From Hylemonella gracilis str. Niagara R (GTDB lineage Bacteria > Pseudomonadota > Gammaproteobacteria > Burkholderiales > Burkholderiaceae_C), in the NCBI RefSeq assembly GCF_000600295.1, contig NZ_JEMG01000001.1, positions 1,865,165 through 1,929,164 of the forward strand: a stretch of DNA of 64,000 bases, written 5' to 3'. The stretch's first letter is position 1. The number at the start of each line of letters is the position of its first letter. Shown here piece after piece: positions 37,591 to 46,118 of the stretch. The notes beneath the pieces are model-generated. The model saw nothing but the letters and a program-made list of their open reading frames with translations. It made no database searches and was not told the origin of the DNA. The position numbers and the translations under genes are program-made.

Positions 37591-37620
37591 ACGAGCTTTG
37601 GCCCTTTTTCTTTTTGTTTT
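37575..37620 (+). terminator. Intrinsic terminator/attenuator upstream of pheST
   Basis: The arms AAGGGCTGGAGCT and AGCTTTGGCCCTT form a 13-bp stem with three G-U pairs and a six-base loop, followed by a T-rich tail (TTTTTCTTTTTGTTTT, 37605-37620). It lies inside the operon, 24 bp before the pheS ATG, so it most likely works as an attenuator. Confidence 0.8.
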
Positions 37621-37643
37621 CCCCTTAGCTTTCACACCCCATC

Positions 37644-38753
37644 ATGAGCGACATTCCGGCTGACCTTGGCGCCATCGTTGGCAGCGCGCGAGACGCCTTC
37701 GCGCAAGCCGCCACCCCAGCCGATCTGGAGAACGCCAAGGCGCGTTTCCTCGGCAAGGCCGGCCAGATCACCGAGTTGATGAAGGGCATGGCCGCCTTGT
37801 CCGTGGACGAGAAGAAGACGCGTGGCGCCGCCATCAACCAGGCCAAGCAGACCATCGAAGCCGCGCTCAACGCCCGCCGCCAGGCCCTTGCCGATGCCGA
37901 ACTGGCCGCCCAACTCAAGGCCGATGCGCTGGACGTCACCCTGCCCGGTCGCGTGCGCGGCGGCAGTGCCGCCGGCATGGGCGGCGGCCTGCACCCGGTG
38001 TCGCTGACCACCGAGCGCATCGAGTCCATCTTCGCCTCCATGGGCTTCGCCGTGGCCCAGGGCCCTGAGATCGAGGCCGACTGGTACAACTTCACCGCGC
38101 TCAACACGCCCGAGGACCATCCCGCGCGCTCCATGCACGACACCTTCTACGTGGAGGGTGCGAACGGTGTGACGGATGCGAAGGCCCCCAATCTGCTGCG
38201 CACCCACACCAGTCCGGTGCAGGTGCGCCACGCGCTGCAGCATGTGGCTGCGCACGAAGCCGCGAAACAAGCGGGCCGGCGCGCTGCCGATCAGCCCATG
38301 CCGGAAATCCGCGTCATCGCCCCGGGCCGCACTTACCGCGTCGACAGCGACGCCACCCACTCACCCATGTTTCACCAGTGCGAAGGTCTCTGGATCGGCG
38401 AGAACGTGAGTTTCAAGGACCTCAAGTACCTGTTCACCGAGTTCTGCCGCACCTTCTTCGAAAGCGGTGACTTGGTGCTGCGTTTCCGACCCAGCTTCTT
38501 CCCCTTTACCGAGCCCAGCGCGGAGATCGACATCCAGTTCCAGCACGGCCCCCTGGCGGGGCGCTGGCTCGAGGTGGCTGGTTCTGGCCAGGTGCACCCG
38601 AATGTGGTGCGCAATATGGGCTTGGACCCCGAGCGGTACATCGGTTTCGCCTTCGGCATGGGCCTGGACCGCTTCACCATGCTGCGTTACGGCGTGAACG
38701 ACCTGCGCCTGTTCTTCGACGGCGACCTGCGCTTCCTGCGTCAGTTCCAATAA
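37644..38753 (+). CDS. pheS: Phenylalanyl-tRNA synthetase alpha subunit
   Basis: The 369-residue catalytic subunit. An N-terminal coiled coil (about residues 1-85) that grips tRNA is followed by the class II core: motif 2 near [20 protein letters not shown], Phe-pocket segment [14 protein letters not shown] and motif 3 [17 protein letters not shown]. It is 18 bp upstream of pheT. Confidence 0.97.
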   Translation: MSDIPADLGAIVGSARDAFAQAATPADLENAKARFLGKAGQITELMKGMAALSVDEKKTRGAAINQAKQTIEAALNARRQALADAELAAQLKADALDVTLPGRVRGGSAAGMGGGLHPVSLTTERIESIFASMGFAVAQGPEIEADWYNFTALNTPEDHPARSMHDTFYVEGANGVTDAKAPNLLRTHTSPVQVRHALQHVAAHEAAKQAGRRAADQPMPEIRVIAPGRTYRVDSDATHSPMFHQCEGLWIGENVSFKDLKYLFTEFCRTFFESGDLVLRFRPSFFPFTEPSAEIDIQFQHGPLAGRWLEVAGSGQVHPNVVRNMGLDPERYIGFAFGMGLDRFTMLRYGVNDLRLFFDGDLRFLRQFQ

Positions 38754-38771
38754 CAACACGGGTTCCCCGAC

Positions 38772-41216
38772 ATGCAATTTCCCGAATCCTGGTTGCGCGA
38801 GTTCTGCAACCCGCCGCTTTCTACCCAGCAACTGGCCGACACGCTGACCATGGCCGGTCTGGAGGTGGAGGAACTGACGCCCGTGGCGCCGCCGTTCACC
38901 AAGGTGGTGGTGGCTGAGATCAAGGAAGCGGTGCAGCATCCGAACGCTGATCGCTTGCGCGTGTGCCAGGTGGATGCCGGGCAGGGCGCGCTGTTGAATA
39001 TCGTCTGCGGTGCACCCAACGCGCGCCCGGGCATCAAGATCCCCTGCGCGCTGGTGGGCGCAGAGCTCCCGCCGAGCGAAGATGGCAAGCCCTTCCAGAT
39101 CAAGCTGGGCAAGTTGCGCGGCGTGGAAAGCCAGGGCATGCTGTGCTCCGCACGCGAACTGAAACTCGCGGACGATCATGGCGGCCTGCTGGAGTTGCCC
39201 GTCGACGCACCCCTGGGCCAGGACATCCGCGAATTCCTGAAGCTGGACGACATGCTGTTCACGCTCAAGCTCACGCCCAACCTCGCGCACTGCCTCAGCG
39301 TCTACGGCGTGGCGCGTGAAGTCGCGGCGCTGACCGGCGCGCCGCTCAAGACCCCGACCATCACACCCGTGGTGCCCAAGATCCAGGACGTGCAGCCAGT
39401 GAAGGTCAGCGCGCCCGAGCTCTGCGGCCGTTTCTCCGGCCGCATCGTGCGCAACGTCAACACCCAGGCCGCCACGCCGCAGTGGATGGTGGACCGCCTC
39501 GCACGCTGCGGTCAGCGCAGTGTCACGGCCCTGGTGGACATTTCGAACTACGTGATGTTCGAATACGGCCGGCCCAGCCACATCTTCGACCTCGACAAGA
39601 TCCACGGCACCATGGACGTGCGCTGGGGCAAGCCTGGTGAACAGCTCAAGCTGCTCAACGGCAACACTGTCACCGTGGACGGCGAAGTCGGCGTGATCGC
39701 CGATGACCAGGCGCTGGAATCCCTGGCCGGCATCATGGGCGGCGATGCGACCGCCGTGTCCGACGACACCAAGAACGTCTACGTGGAAGCTGCCTTCTGG
39801 TGGCCCAAGTCCATCGCCGGTCGTTCGCGCCGCTACAACTTCGCCACCGACGCCGGTCACCGCTTTGAACGTGGCGTGGACCCGGAACTCACCGTGGCGC
39901 ACATCGAGCGCATCACCCAGCTGATCGTCGAGATCTGCGGCACGCCCGAGACCGTCTGCGGCCCCATCGACGACCAGCAGCCCCGCATGCCCACGGCCCA
40001 GCCCGTGACCCTGCGCGTGGCGCGTGCGGCCAAGGTCATCGGCATGCCGCTGACCCAAGCGCAGTGCGTGGACGCCTTGACGCGCCTGGGCCTGTCCCTG
40101 GTGGAGGGCGACGGCGTCATCACGGTCACGCCGCCGCTGTACCGCTTCGACTTGCAGATCGAGGAAGACCTGATCGAAGAGGTGGCGCGCCTGGTCGGTT
40201 ATGAGTGGCTGCCGCACACGCCGCCCCAAGCCCCGGTGACCCCGCAGCTGCGTCCCGAGGCGCAGCGCAGCCCGCATGCGGTGCGTCGTCTGCTGGCGGC
40301 GCTGGGCTACCAAGAGACCATCAACTACAGCTTCGTCGAGGAACGCTGGGAGCGCGAACTCGCCGCCAACGCCCAACCCATCAAGCTGCTCAATCCCATC
40401 GCCAGCCAGATGAGCGTGATGCGTTCCTCGCTGCTGGGCTCGCTGTTGCAGGTGCTCAAGTTCAACCTGGATCGCAAGGCCCCGCGCGTGCGCGTGTTCG
40501 AGCTGGGCCGCGTGTTCCTGCGCGACGCCAGCGTGCAGGACAGCCACGTCAGCGTGGCGGGCTTCGATCAGCCCATGCGCCTGGCTGGACTGGCGGCGGG
40601 CCCGGTGGATGGTCTGCAGTGGAGCGGCAACACGCGCGCGGTCGATTTCTACGACGTGAAAGGCGAGGTGGAAGCCTTGCTGGCGCCACGTCAGGCGGTA
40701 TTCGAGCCTGCCGAGCACCCGGCTTTGCATCCCGGGCGCAGCGCGCGCGTGCTGCTCAAGAGCGCACAGGGCCTGGAGCCCATCGGATTCGTTGGAGAGC
40801 TGCACCCGCGCTGGAAGCAAGCCTACGAGCTGTCCATGACACCCGTGCTGTTCGAGCTGGCGCTCGACGCAGTGCAGGCCCGTGACGTGCCCGCGCTGCG
40901 GCCCATGAGCAAGTTCCAGGCGGTGGAGCGCGATCTGGCCATCATCGTCGCCCAGGACGTGACGCATGCCGCGCTGATGCGGGCCATCCACGCCGCACCC
41001 ACCTCCGGCTTGCTGCGCGACGCGGTATTGTTCGACGTCTACCGTGCCAAGCCGGGTCAAGTGTCGGCCGGACTGGCCGACAATGAGAAGAGCTTGGCCG
41101 TGCGCTTGACGTTCAGCGACATGGAGGCCACGTTGACCGATGAGCAAGTTGATGCCGCCGTTCAGGCCGTGTTGGCCTCCCTGCAGCAGCACGTGAGCGC
41201 GCGTCTGCGGACTTGA
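38772..41216 (+). CDS. pheT: Phenylalanyl-tRNA synthetase beta subunit
   Basis: An 814-residue subunit: an EMAP/OB-type tRNA-binding domain (HPNADRLRVCQVDAGQG), the B3/B4 editing domain (CGRFSGRIVRNV; NYVMFEYGRPSHIFDLDKI), B5, a catalytically inactive class II-like core, and a C-terminal ferredoxin-like anticodon-binding domain (SKFQAVERDLAIIV). Confidence 0.97.
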   Translation: MQFPESWLREFCNPPLSTQQLADTLTMAGLEVEELTPVAPPFTKVVVAEIKEAVQHPNADRLRVCQVDAGQGALLNIVCGAPNARPGIKIPCALVGAELPPSEDGKPFQIKLGKLRGVESQGMLCSARELKLADDHGGLLELPVDAPLGQDIREFLKLDDMLFTLKLTPNLAHCLSVYGVAREVAALTGAPLKTPTITPVVPKIQDVQPVKVSAPELCGRFSGRIVRNVNTQAATPQWMVDRLARCGQRSVTALVDISNYVMFEYGRPSHIFDLDKIHGTMDVRWGKPGEQLKLLNGNTVTVDGEVGVIADDQALESLAGIMGGDATAVSDDTKNVYVEAAFWWPKSIAGRSRRYNFATDAGHRFERGVDPELTVAHIERITQLIVEICGTPETVCGPIDDQQPRMPTAQPVTLRVARAAKVIGMPLTQAQCVDALTRLGLSLVEGDGVITVTPPLYRFDLQIEEDLIEEVARLVGYEWLPHTPPQAPVTPQLRPEAQRSPHAVRRLLAALGYQETINYSFVEERWERELAANAQPIKLLNPIASQMSVMRSSLLGSLLQVLKFNLDRKAPRVRVFELGRVFLRDASVQDSHVSVAGFDQPMRLAGLAAGPVDGLQWSGNTRAVDFYDVKGEVEALLAPRQAVFEPAEHPALHPGRSARVLLKSAQGLEPIGFVGELHPRWKQAYELSMTPVLFELALDAVQARDVPALRPMSKFQAVERDLAIIVAQDVTHAALMRAIHAAPTSGLLRDAVLFDVYRAKPGQVSAGLADNEKSLAVRLTFSDMEATLTDEQVDAAVQAVLASLQQHVSARLRT

Positions 41217-41251
41217 AACGGTTTCATTGATTGGAAGGGCAAAGGAACACC

Positions 41252-41575
41252 ATGGACATTGCCGTCGAGAGCCTGGAAACCCCCGCCTTGACCAAGGCGC
41301 ATCTGGCCGAACTGCTGTTCGAGCAGATCGGCCTGAACAAGCGCGAGTCCAAGGACATGGTCGATGCCTTCTTCGATCTGGTCGCCGAACGCCTCACGCA
41401 AGGGCAGGACGTGAAGATTTCCGGCTTCGGCAACTTCCAGATCCGCACCAAGGCCGCGCGGCCCGGGCGCAATCCGCGCACCGGCGAGGAGATTCCGATC
41501 GAGGCTCGCCGGGTCGTGACCTTCCACGCCAGCCATAAGCTCAAGGAACAGATCCAGGCCTGGTCGGACAGCTGA
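41252..41575 (+). CDS. ihfA: Integration host factor subunit alpha
   Basis: A 107-residue nucleoid protein that bends specific DNA sites as a heterodimer with IhfB. The start [20 protein letters not shown] at 41252 follows AAAGGA. The DNA-binding arm [19 protein letters not shown] is typical of the alpha subunit. The pheT-ihfA order is conserved widely. Confidence 0.96.
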   Translation: MDIAVESLETPALTKAHLAELLFEQIGLNKRESKDMVDAFFDLVAERLTQGQDVKISGFGNFQIRTKAARPGRNPRTGEEIPIEARRVVTFHASHKLKEQIQAWSDS

Positions 41576-41681
41576 AGCAAAGGCGCTATGCACCGCGCCG
41601 TGTAGCTTGGAAAGCCGGGGGATTTGGGTTACCTTCACGTACCGCGACCTTCCACACCCCAAGCCTCAGACCTGCGATTCC

Positions 41682-42245
41682 ATGGAGTCTTCGTTACCGC
41701 CCATCCCCGCCAAGCGCTACTTCACCATCGGCGAGGTCGGTGAGCTGTGCGGGGTCAAGCCGCATGTGTTGCGCTACTGGGAGCAGGAATTCACGCAGCT
41801 GCGCCCGATGAAGCGGCGCGGCAACCGCCGTTATTACCAGCACCACGAGGTGCTGATGATCCGCCGCATCCGCGATCTGCTCTATGACCAGGGCTTCACC
41901 ATCAGCGGCGCGCGCAACCGGATGCAGGAACTGCTGGCCGCGGAACGCGAGAAGAAACGTGGCACCGACTTCGTTTTCGACAACGAGGATGATGCGGCCA
42001 GCCTGGAAGCACTGGAGACTTCCGCGGACCCGCTGGTCAACGGTCATGCCAGTACGCCGTGGGGCTCTACCGATGCCGGTCCGAAAGGGTCAGCGGAGGA
42101 GGGTCAGATGCGTGCTGGCATGGCCGCGCGGGTCACGGCGCCGGAACTGGGCCCGCCTGTAGCGCACACGGGCAGCGCGAGTCAAATTCAGCAGCTGCGC
42201 CGTGAGCTGACCGCGATCCGGGATTTGTTGGCTGGGGACTGGTGA
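41682..42245 (+). CDS. MerR-family transcriptional regulator
   Basis: A 187-residue protein with an N-terminal MerR winged helix: RYFTIGEVGELCGVKPHVLR, WEQEF and GNRRYYQHHEVLMIRRIRDL. A variable tail ends in a short helix (IQQLRRELTAIRDLLAGDW). This regulator follows ihfA in many proteobacteria; its ligand is unknown. The start at 41682 (MESSLPPIPAKRYF) is taken as nearest the domain; an in-frame Met 25 codons upstream is less likely. Confidence 0.9.
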   Translation: MESSLPPIPAKRYFTIGEVGELCGVKPHVLRYWEQEFTQLRPMKRRGNRRYYQHHEVLMIRRIRDLLYDQGFTISGARNRMQELLAAEREKKRGTDFVFDNEDDAASLEALETSADPLVNGHASTPWGSTDAGPKGSAEEGQMRAGMAARVTAPELGPPVAHTGSASQIQQLRRELTAIRDLLAGDW

Positions 42246-42334
42246 GGCCTGTCGACTGCTGACCCGCGAAGGGCAGTGATCTCGCCTGGGCGCACCTCGG
42301 CAAGAGGCGGGTGCGCAAGCGACCTCGGTAAGGC

Positions 42335-42541
42335 TCAGTGCGTGCGATTGAGCGGAATGCGGGTCGGTTCCAGCTCGACCTTGTCGGCATTGACCGAGAT
42401 ATTGCTTTCCTTGAGGTGCACCAGCAGGTCGTAACGCTGGATGATGACGTGGTCCACCGTCTCGGGTTTCCCGTGGTACATGACCTGGGTGCCCGGGCGG
42501 TAGAGCGGCAGGACGGCGGCGGGTTGTTCAGCGCTGGACAC
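42335..42541 (-). CDS. Hypothetical small protein (68 aa)
   Basis: A 68-residue soluble protein starting with GTG at 42541. It looks like a small beta-barrel: VLPLYRPGTQVMYHGKPETV, then HVIIQRYDLLVHLK and VNADKVELEPTRI. No clear ribosome-binding site is seen. No family name is known to me; the pattern of conserved-looking strands suggests it is a real gene. Confidence 0.55.
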   Translation of the reverse strand: MSSAEQPAAVLPLYRPGTQVMYHGKPETVDHVIIQRYDLLVHLKESNISVNADKVELEPTRIPLNRTH

Positions 42542-42615
42542 GTTGGATCAGGCAAAAACAAGGTTGATGAACATGCGCCGGGCCGACACCTAGACCCCGA
42601 CGCGAACGGCTTTCC

Positions 42616-42798
42616 TCACAAGGAGAAGCTTGGAAAGCCTGCAAGATACCACAGAACCAGGATGGAGATGAAAAGGGGCAGGCCGATGCCGAGGAAGGTC
42701 ACGGCCATCAGCAGGAACAGGCCGATCTGCGAGAACCAGTCCTTGAAGAGGACGACCAGGTCTACATCCCAAAAATGCTCTTCGTATTTCTTGTTCAT
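42616..42798 (-). CDS. Small membrane protein (60 aa), hypothetical
   Basis: A 60-residue protein beginning MNKKYEEHFWDVDLVVLFKD, then one or two hydrophobic helices (IGLFLLMAVTFLGIGLPLFI, SILVLWYLAGF). GGAGA lies about five bases before the ATG. An amphipathic N-terminus plus hairpin suggests membrane embedding. It lies between two other small genes on the minus strand; the function is unknown. Confidence 0.6.
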   Translation of the reverse strand: MNKKYEEHFWDVDLVVLFKDWFSQIGLFLLMAVTFLGIGLPLFISILVLWYLAGFPSFSL

Positions 42799-42967
42799 GG
42801 CGGTCTCCGTCTGTAGCGATGGATGCGGCTCGAAAGCCGCAGTTGCGCCGCACATGCATCGCCTGCGCATGGCCCATGCGTGCGGCGTGAGAAGCAATCT
42901 ACTCCCTTTTCCCGGTTTGTAAAGCGGGGAGAAACAAGGGCTGCAAGCCGCAAGGGAAAAGATCGGT

Positions 42968-43534
42968 TCAGCCCAGACTGAAGTCGCGCACCGGGTAAGG
43001 CTCGTCGCGCGGGCTGGTCGCGTGGGCCTGGCTGTCGGCGAAGTAGAGCCTCAGCGTCTCGCTGACGGTGCGGAAGGCGATCTCGTCCCAGGGAATCTCG
43101 TGCTCGGCGAACAGGCGCGCTTCCACGGTTTCCGGCCCCGGCGCAAGGCGCGTGCTCAAAAGGCGCGCGCGGTAGAACAGATGCACCTGTCCGACCCGGG
43201 GCACGCTGATGATGGTGTAGAGCCCCTGCATCTCGATCTCTGCACCGGCTTCCTCGTCCGTTTCCCGGGCCGCGCCTTCAGCCGCTGTTTCCCCCAGTTC
43301 CAGAAAACCCGCGGGCAAGGTCCACTTGTTGCGGCGGGGTTCGATGTTGCGCTTGCATAGCAGCACCTTGCCGTCCATCACGGGAATGGTCCCGACGACG
43401 TTGAGCGGGTTTTCGTAATGGATGGTGCCGCATTCGGGGCAGACCGCGCGTTCGCGGGTGTCGCCATCGTCGGGAATGCGGTAGACCACGAGGGTGCCGC
43501 AGTGGCGGCAATGCTTGATGGGGCTGCGCAGCAT
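42968..43534 (-). CDS. NUDIX hydrolase with N-terminal zinc ribbon
   Basis: A 188-residue protein with a four-Cys zinc ribbon (HCRHCGTL and VCPECGTIHYENP) and a Nudix box GFLELGETAAEGAARETDEE completed by AGAEI, matching GX5EX7REUXEEXGU except that the Arg-Glu pair is followed by TDEEAG. The zinc ribbon places it near NudC-like or ADP-ribose-type hydrolases; the substrate is unknown. It is divergent from prpE. Confidence 0.88.
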   Translation of the reverse strand: MLRSPIKHCRHCGTLVVYRIPDDGDTRERAVCPECGTIHYENPLNVVGTIPVMDGKVLLCKRNIEPRRNKWTLPAGFLELGETAAEGAARETDEEAGAEIEMQGLYTIISVPRVGQVHLFYRARLLSTRLAPGPETVEARLFAEHEIPWDEIAFRTVSETLRLYFADSQAHATSPRDEPYPVRDFSLG

Positions 43535-43628
43535 GGGTTAGGGCTATGGAGTGTCAGTCTGCTGCAAGTCCTGGACCAATAATTATCAGCCGGATTGCCA
43601 ACCATAAATATTCGAGGAGATACCAACC

Positions 43629-45569
43629 ATGTCCAGCACGCGCAGTCACGCGGAATCCAGCTACGCGGCCTTCCACCAGCGCTCCATCACGCAGCGCGAC
43701 GCCTTCTGGGCCGAACAGGCCAGCCTGATCGACTGGCAGACCCCACCCCGTCAAATCTGCGACTACAGCCAACCGCCTTTCGCCCGGTGGTTCGTCGGCG
43801 GCACGACCAACCTTTGCCACAACGCGGTGGACCGCCACCTGAAGGACCGAGCCCAGCAGCCCGCCCTGATCGCCGTCAGCACCGAAACCGGCCGGGAACA
43901 GGTCTACACCTTCGCCGACCTGCACCTGGAAGTGCAGCGCATGGCTGCCGTGTTGTTGAGCCTGGGCGTGGCCCAGGGCGACCGGGTGCTGATCTACATG
44001 CCCATGATCCCCGAGGCCGTCTTCGCCATGCTGGCTTGCGCGCGCATTGGCGCCATCCACTCGGTGGTGTTCGGCGGCTTCGCTTCCGGCTCGCTGGCCA
44101 CGCGCATTGACGATGCCGAACCCAAGGTCATCGTCAGCGCGGACGCCGGCTCGCGCGGGGGCAAGGTCACGGCCTACAAACCCTTGCTGGACGAAGCCAT
44201 CCGCCTGTCCAAGCACCAGCCGGCCTCGGTGCTGCTGGTGGACCGGCAACTGGCCCCCATGTCCCTGGTGCCGGGGCGTGACCAGCTCTGGAGCGCGCTG
44301 CGTGAAGAGCACCTGTACACCTCCGTGCCGGTGGCCTGGCTCGACGCCACCCACACCAGCTACACGCTCTACACCAGCGGCACCACGGGCAAGCCGAAGG
44401 GCGTGCAGCGCGACACGGGCGGCTACGCCGTGGCCCTGGCGGCCAGCATGAAATACATCTACGAAGGCCAGGCCGGTGAAACCTATTTCTCCACCAGCGA
44501 CATCGGCTGGGTCGTGGGCCACAGCTACATCGTCTACGGCCCGCTCATCGCGGGCATGGCGACCATCCTCTACGAAGGCCTGCCCATCCGCGGCATGGAT
44601 GGTCAGCCGGACCCGGGCATCTGGTGGCGCCTGGTCGAGAAATACAAGGTCACGCGCATGTTCTCCGCGCCCACGGCCGTGCGCGTGCTCAAGAAGCAGG
44701 ACCCGTCCTACCTGAAGCGCCACGATATTTCCAGCCTCAAGGCCCTCTACCTCGCGGGCGAGCCGCTGGACGAACCCACCGCGCAATGGATCAGCGACGC
44801 CCTGCAGGTGCCCATCATCGACAACTACTGGCAGACCGAAACCGGCTGGCCCATCCTGAGCATCGCCAATGGCGTCGAAAAGGCACCGAGCAAGTTCGGC
44901 AGCCCCGGCCTGCCCATGTACGGCTACGACGTGAAACTCATCAGCGAAAGCACGGGCGAGGAGTTGACCGGGCCGGACCAGAAAGGCGTGGTCGCCATCG
45001 AAGGACCGTTGCCGCCCGGCTGCATGCAGACCGTCTGGCGCGACGACGCGCGTTTCGTCAACACCTACTGGAAGAGCATTCCTGGCCGGCTGATCTACAG
45101 CACCTTCGACTGGGGCGTGCGCGACCAGGACGGCTATTTCTTCATCCTCGGCCGCACCGACGATGTGATCAACGTGGCCGGCCACCGCCTGGGCACACGC
45201 GAAATCGAGGAATGCCTGGCCAGCCACACCAACGTGGCCGAGGTGGCCGTTGTCGGCGTGGCCGACGCGCTCAAGGGCCAAGTGGCCCTGGCCTTCGTGG
45301 TCGCGCGCGATGCCAGCGCCCTCGGCGAGGCCCAGGCCCGACTGCGCTTCGAGGGTGAGCTGATGCAGGTGGTGGACCGGCAGCTCGGTGCGGTGGCCCG
45401 CCCCTCGCGCGTGCTGATCGTGCAGCTGCTGCCCAAGACCCGCAGCGGCAAGCTGCTGCGCCGCGCCCTCCAGGCCGTGGCCGAGGGACGCGACCCGGGG
45501 GACCTGACCACGCTGGACGACCCGGGGGCGCTGCAACAGGTGCGAGAGTTGTTGGCCGCGAAGGCCTGA
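43629..45569 (+). CDS. prpE: Propionate--CoA ligase (acetyl-CoA-synthetase family)
   Basis: A 646-residue adenylate-forming enzyme activating propionate, and less well acetate, to the acyl-CoA. The P-loop YTSGTTGKPKGVQRDTGGYA, the aromatic-pocket segment DNYWQTETGWPI and the hinge/Lys region LPKTRSGKLLRRALQ with its catalytic Lys are visible. QRDTGGYAVAL is more typical of PrpE than of Acs (which has VLHTTGGYL). The rest of a methylcitrate operon is not adjacent. Confidence 0.9.
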   Translation: MSSTRSHAESSYAAFHQRSITQRDAFWAEQASLIDWQTPPRQICDYSQPPFARWFVGGTTNLCHNAVDRHLKDRAQQPALIAVSTETGREQVYTFADLHLEVQRMAAVLLSLGVAQGDRVLIYMPMIPEAVFAMLACARIGAIHSVVFGGFASGSLATRIDDAEPKVIVSADAGSRGGKVTAYKPLLDEAIRLSKHQPASVLLVDRQLAPMSLVPGRDQLWSALREEHLYTSVPVAWLDATHTSYTLYTSGTTGKPKGVQRDTGGYAVALAASMKYIYEGQAGETYFSTSDIGWVVGHSYIVYGPLIAGMATILYEGLPIRGMDGQPDPGIWWRLVEKYKVTRMFSAPTAVRVLKKQDPSYLKRHDISSLKALYLAGEPLDEPTAQWISDALQVPIIDNYWQTETGWPILSIANGVEKAPSKFGSPGLPMYGYDVKLISESTGEELTGPDQKGVVAIEGPLPPGCMQTVWRDDARFVNTYWKSIPGRLIYSTFDWGVRDQDGYFFILGRTDDVINVAGHRLGTREIEECLASHTNVAEVAVVGVADALKGQVALAFVVARDASALGEAQARLRFEGELMQVVDRQLGAVARPSRVLIVQLLPKTRSGKLLRRALQAVAEGRDPGDLTTLDDPGALQQVRELLAAKA

Positions 45570-45656
45570 AGCTCGGCCACTCTCCCGGTCTGGCGCATTC
45601 GTTCTATACGCCAGTCGCGTGCGCGTGGATGCTCACGGCAACTTCAAGGAGTTGCC

Positions 45657-46118
45657 ATGGATTTGCACATCAACGGCCGGAGCCACAGCGTGGCACCGGA
45701 GTGGCGGGACGAATCGTTGCTGCAGGTGCTGCGCGAGTACCTGGGCCTGGTCGGTACCAAGCTCGGCTGCGGCCAAGGCCAGTGCGGCGCCTGTACGGTG
45801 TTGCTCGACGGTACGGCGGTGCGCAGCTGTCTGCTGCCGGTCGCCAGCGTGGGCGCCTTGCCCGTCACCACGGTGGAAGGTCTTGCAGCGACGGACGGCA
45901 GGCTGCACCCGCTGCAACAGGCCTGGTTGGACCACCAGGTGCCGCAATGCGGCTATTGCCAAGCCGGGCAGCTGATGTGCGCGGCAGGCTTGCTGCGTCG
46001 CGCGCCCCGACCCAAACCCGAGGAGATTGACGCGGCCATGGGCGGCAACCTCTGTCGCTGCGGCACGCAGCACCGCATCCGGCAGACGCTCAAGGCGTTC
46101 GCGAAGGAGGGCGCATGA
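45657..46118 (+). CDS. iorA: (2Fe-2S)-binding subunit of a molybdenum hydroxylase, isoquinoline 1-oxidoreductase alpha type
   Basis: A 153-residue protein with a plant-type [2Fe-2S] cluster (GTKLGCGQGQCGACTVLLDG, then SCLLPV) and a second cluster (QCGYCQAGQ, then NLCRCGTQHRI). It overlaps the large subunit gene by four bases. Two-subunit members lacking the FAD subunit are typical of isoquinoline-1-oxidoreductase and related aldehyde dehydrogenases, which pass electrons to a cytochrome or quinone. Confidence 0.93.
   Translation: MDLHINGRSHSVAPEWRDESLLQVLREYLGLVGTKLGCGQGQCGACTVLLDGTAVRSCLLPVASVGALPVTTVEGLAATDGRLHPLQQAWLDHQVPQCGYCQAGQLMCAAGLLRRAPRPKPEEIDAAMGGNLCRCGTQHRIRQTLKAFAKEGA

Noticed and set aside
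38361-41192. A 943-codon minus-strand frame opposite pheST
   Set aside because: The opposite strand encodes well-recognised PheS and PheT; the antisense translation is His/Gln/Leu-rich without motifs.
42287-42316. A stem GCGCACC / GGTGCGC after the MerR gene as a terminator
   Set aside because: There is no T run on either side and the loop is long, so it is not distinguishable from GC-rich background.
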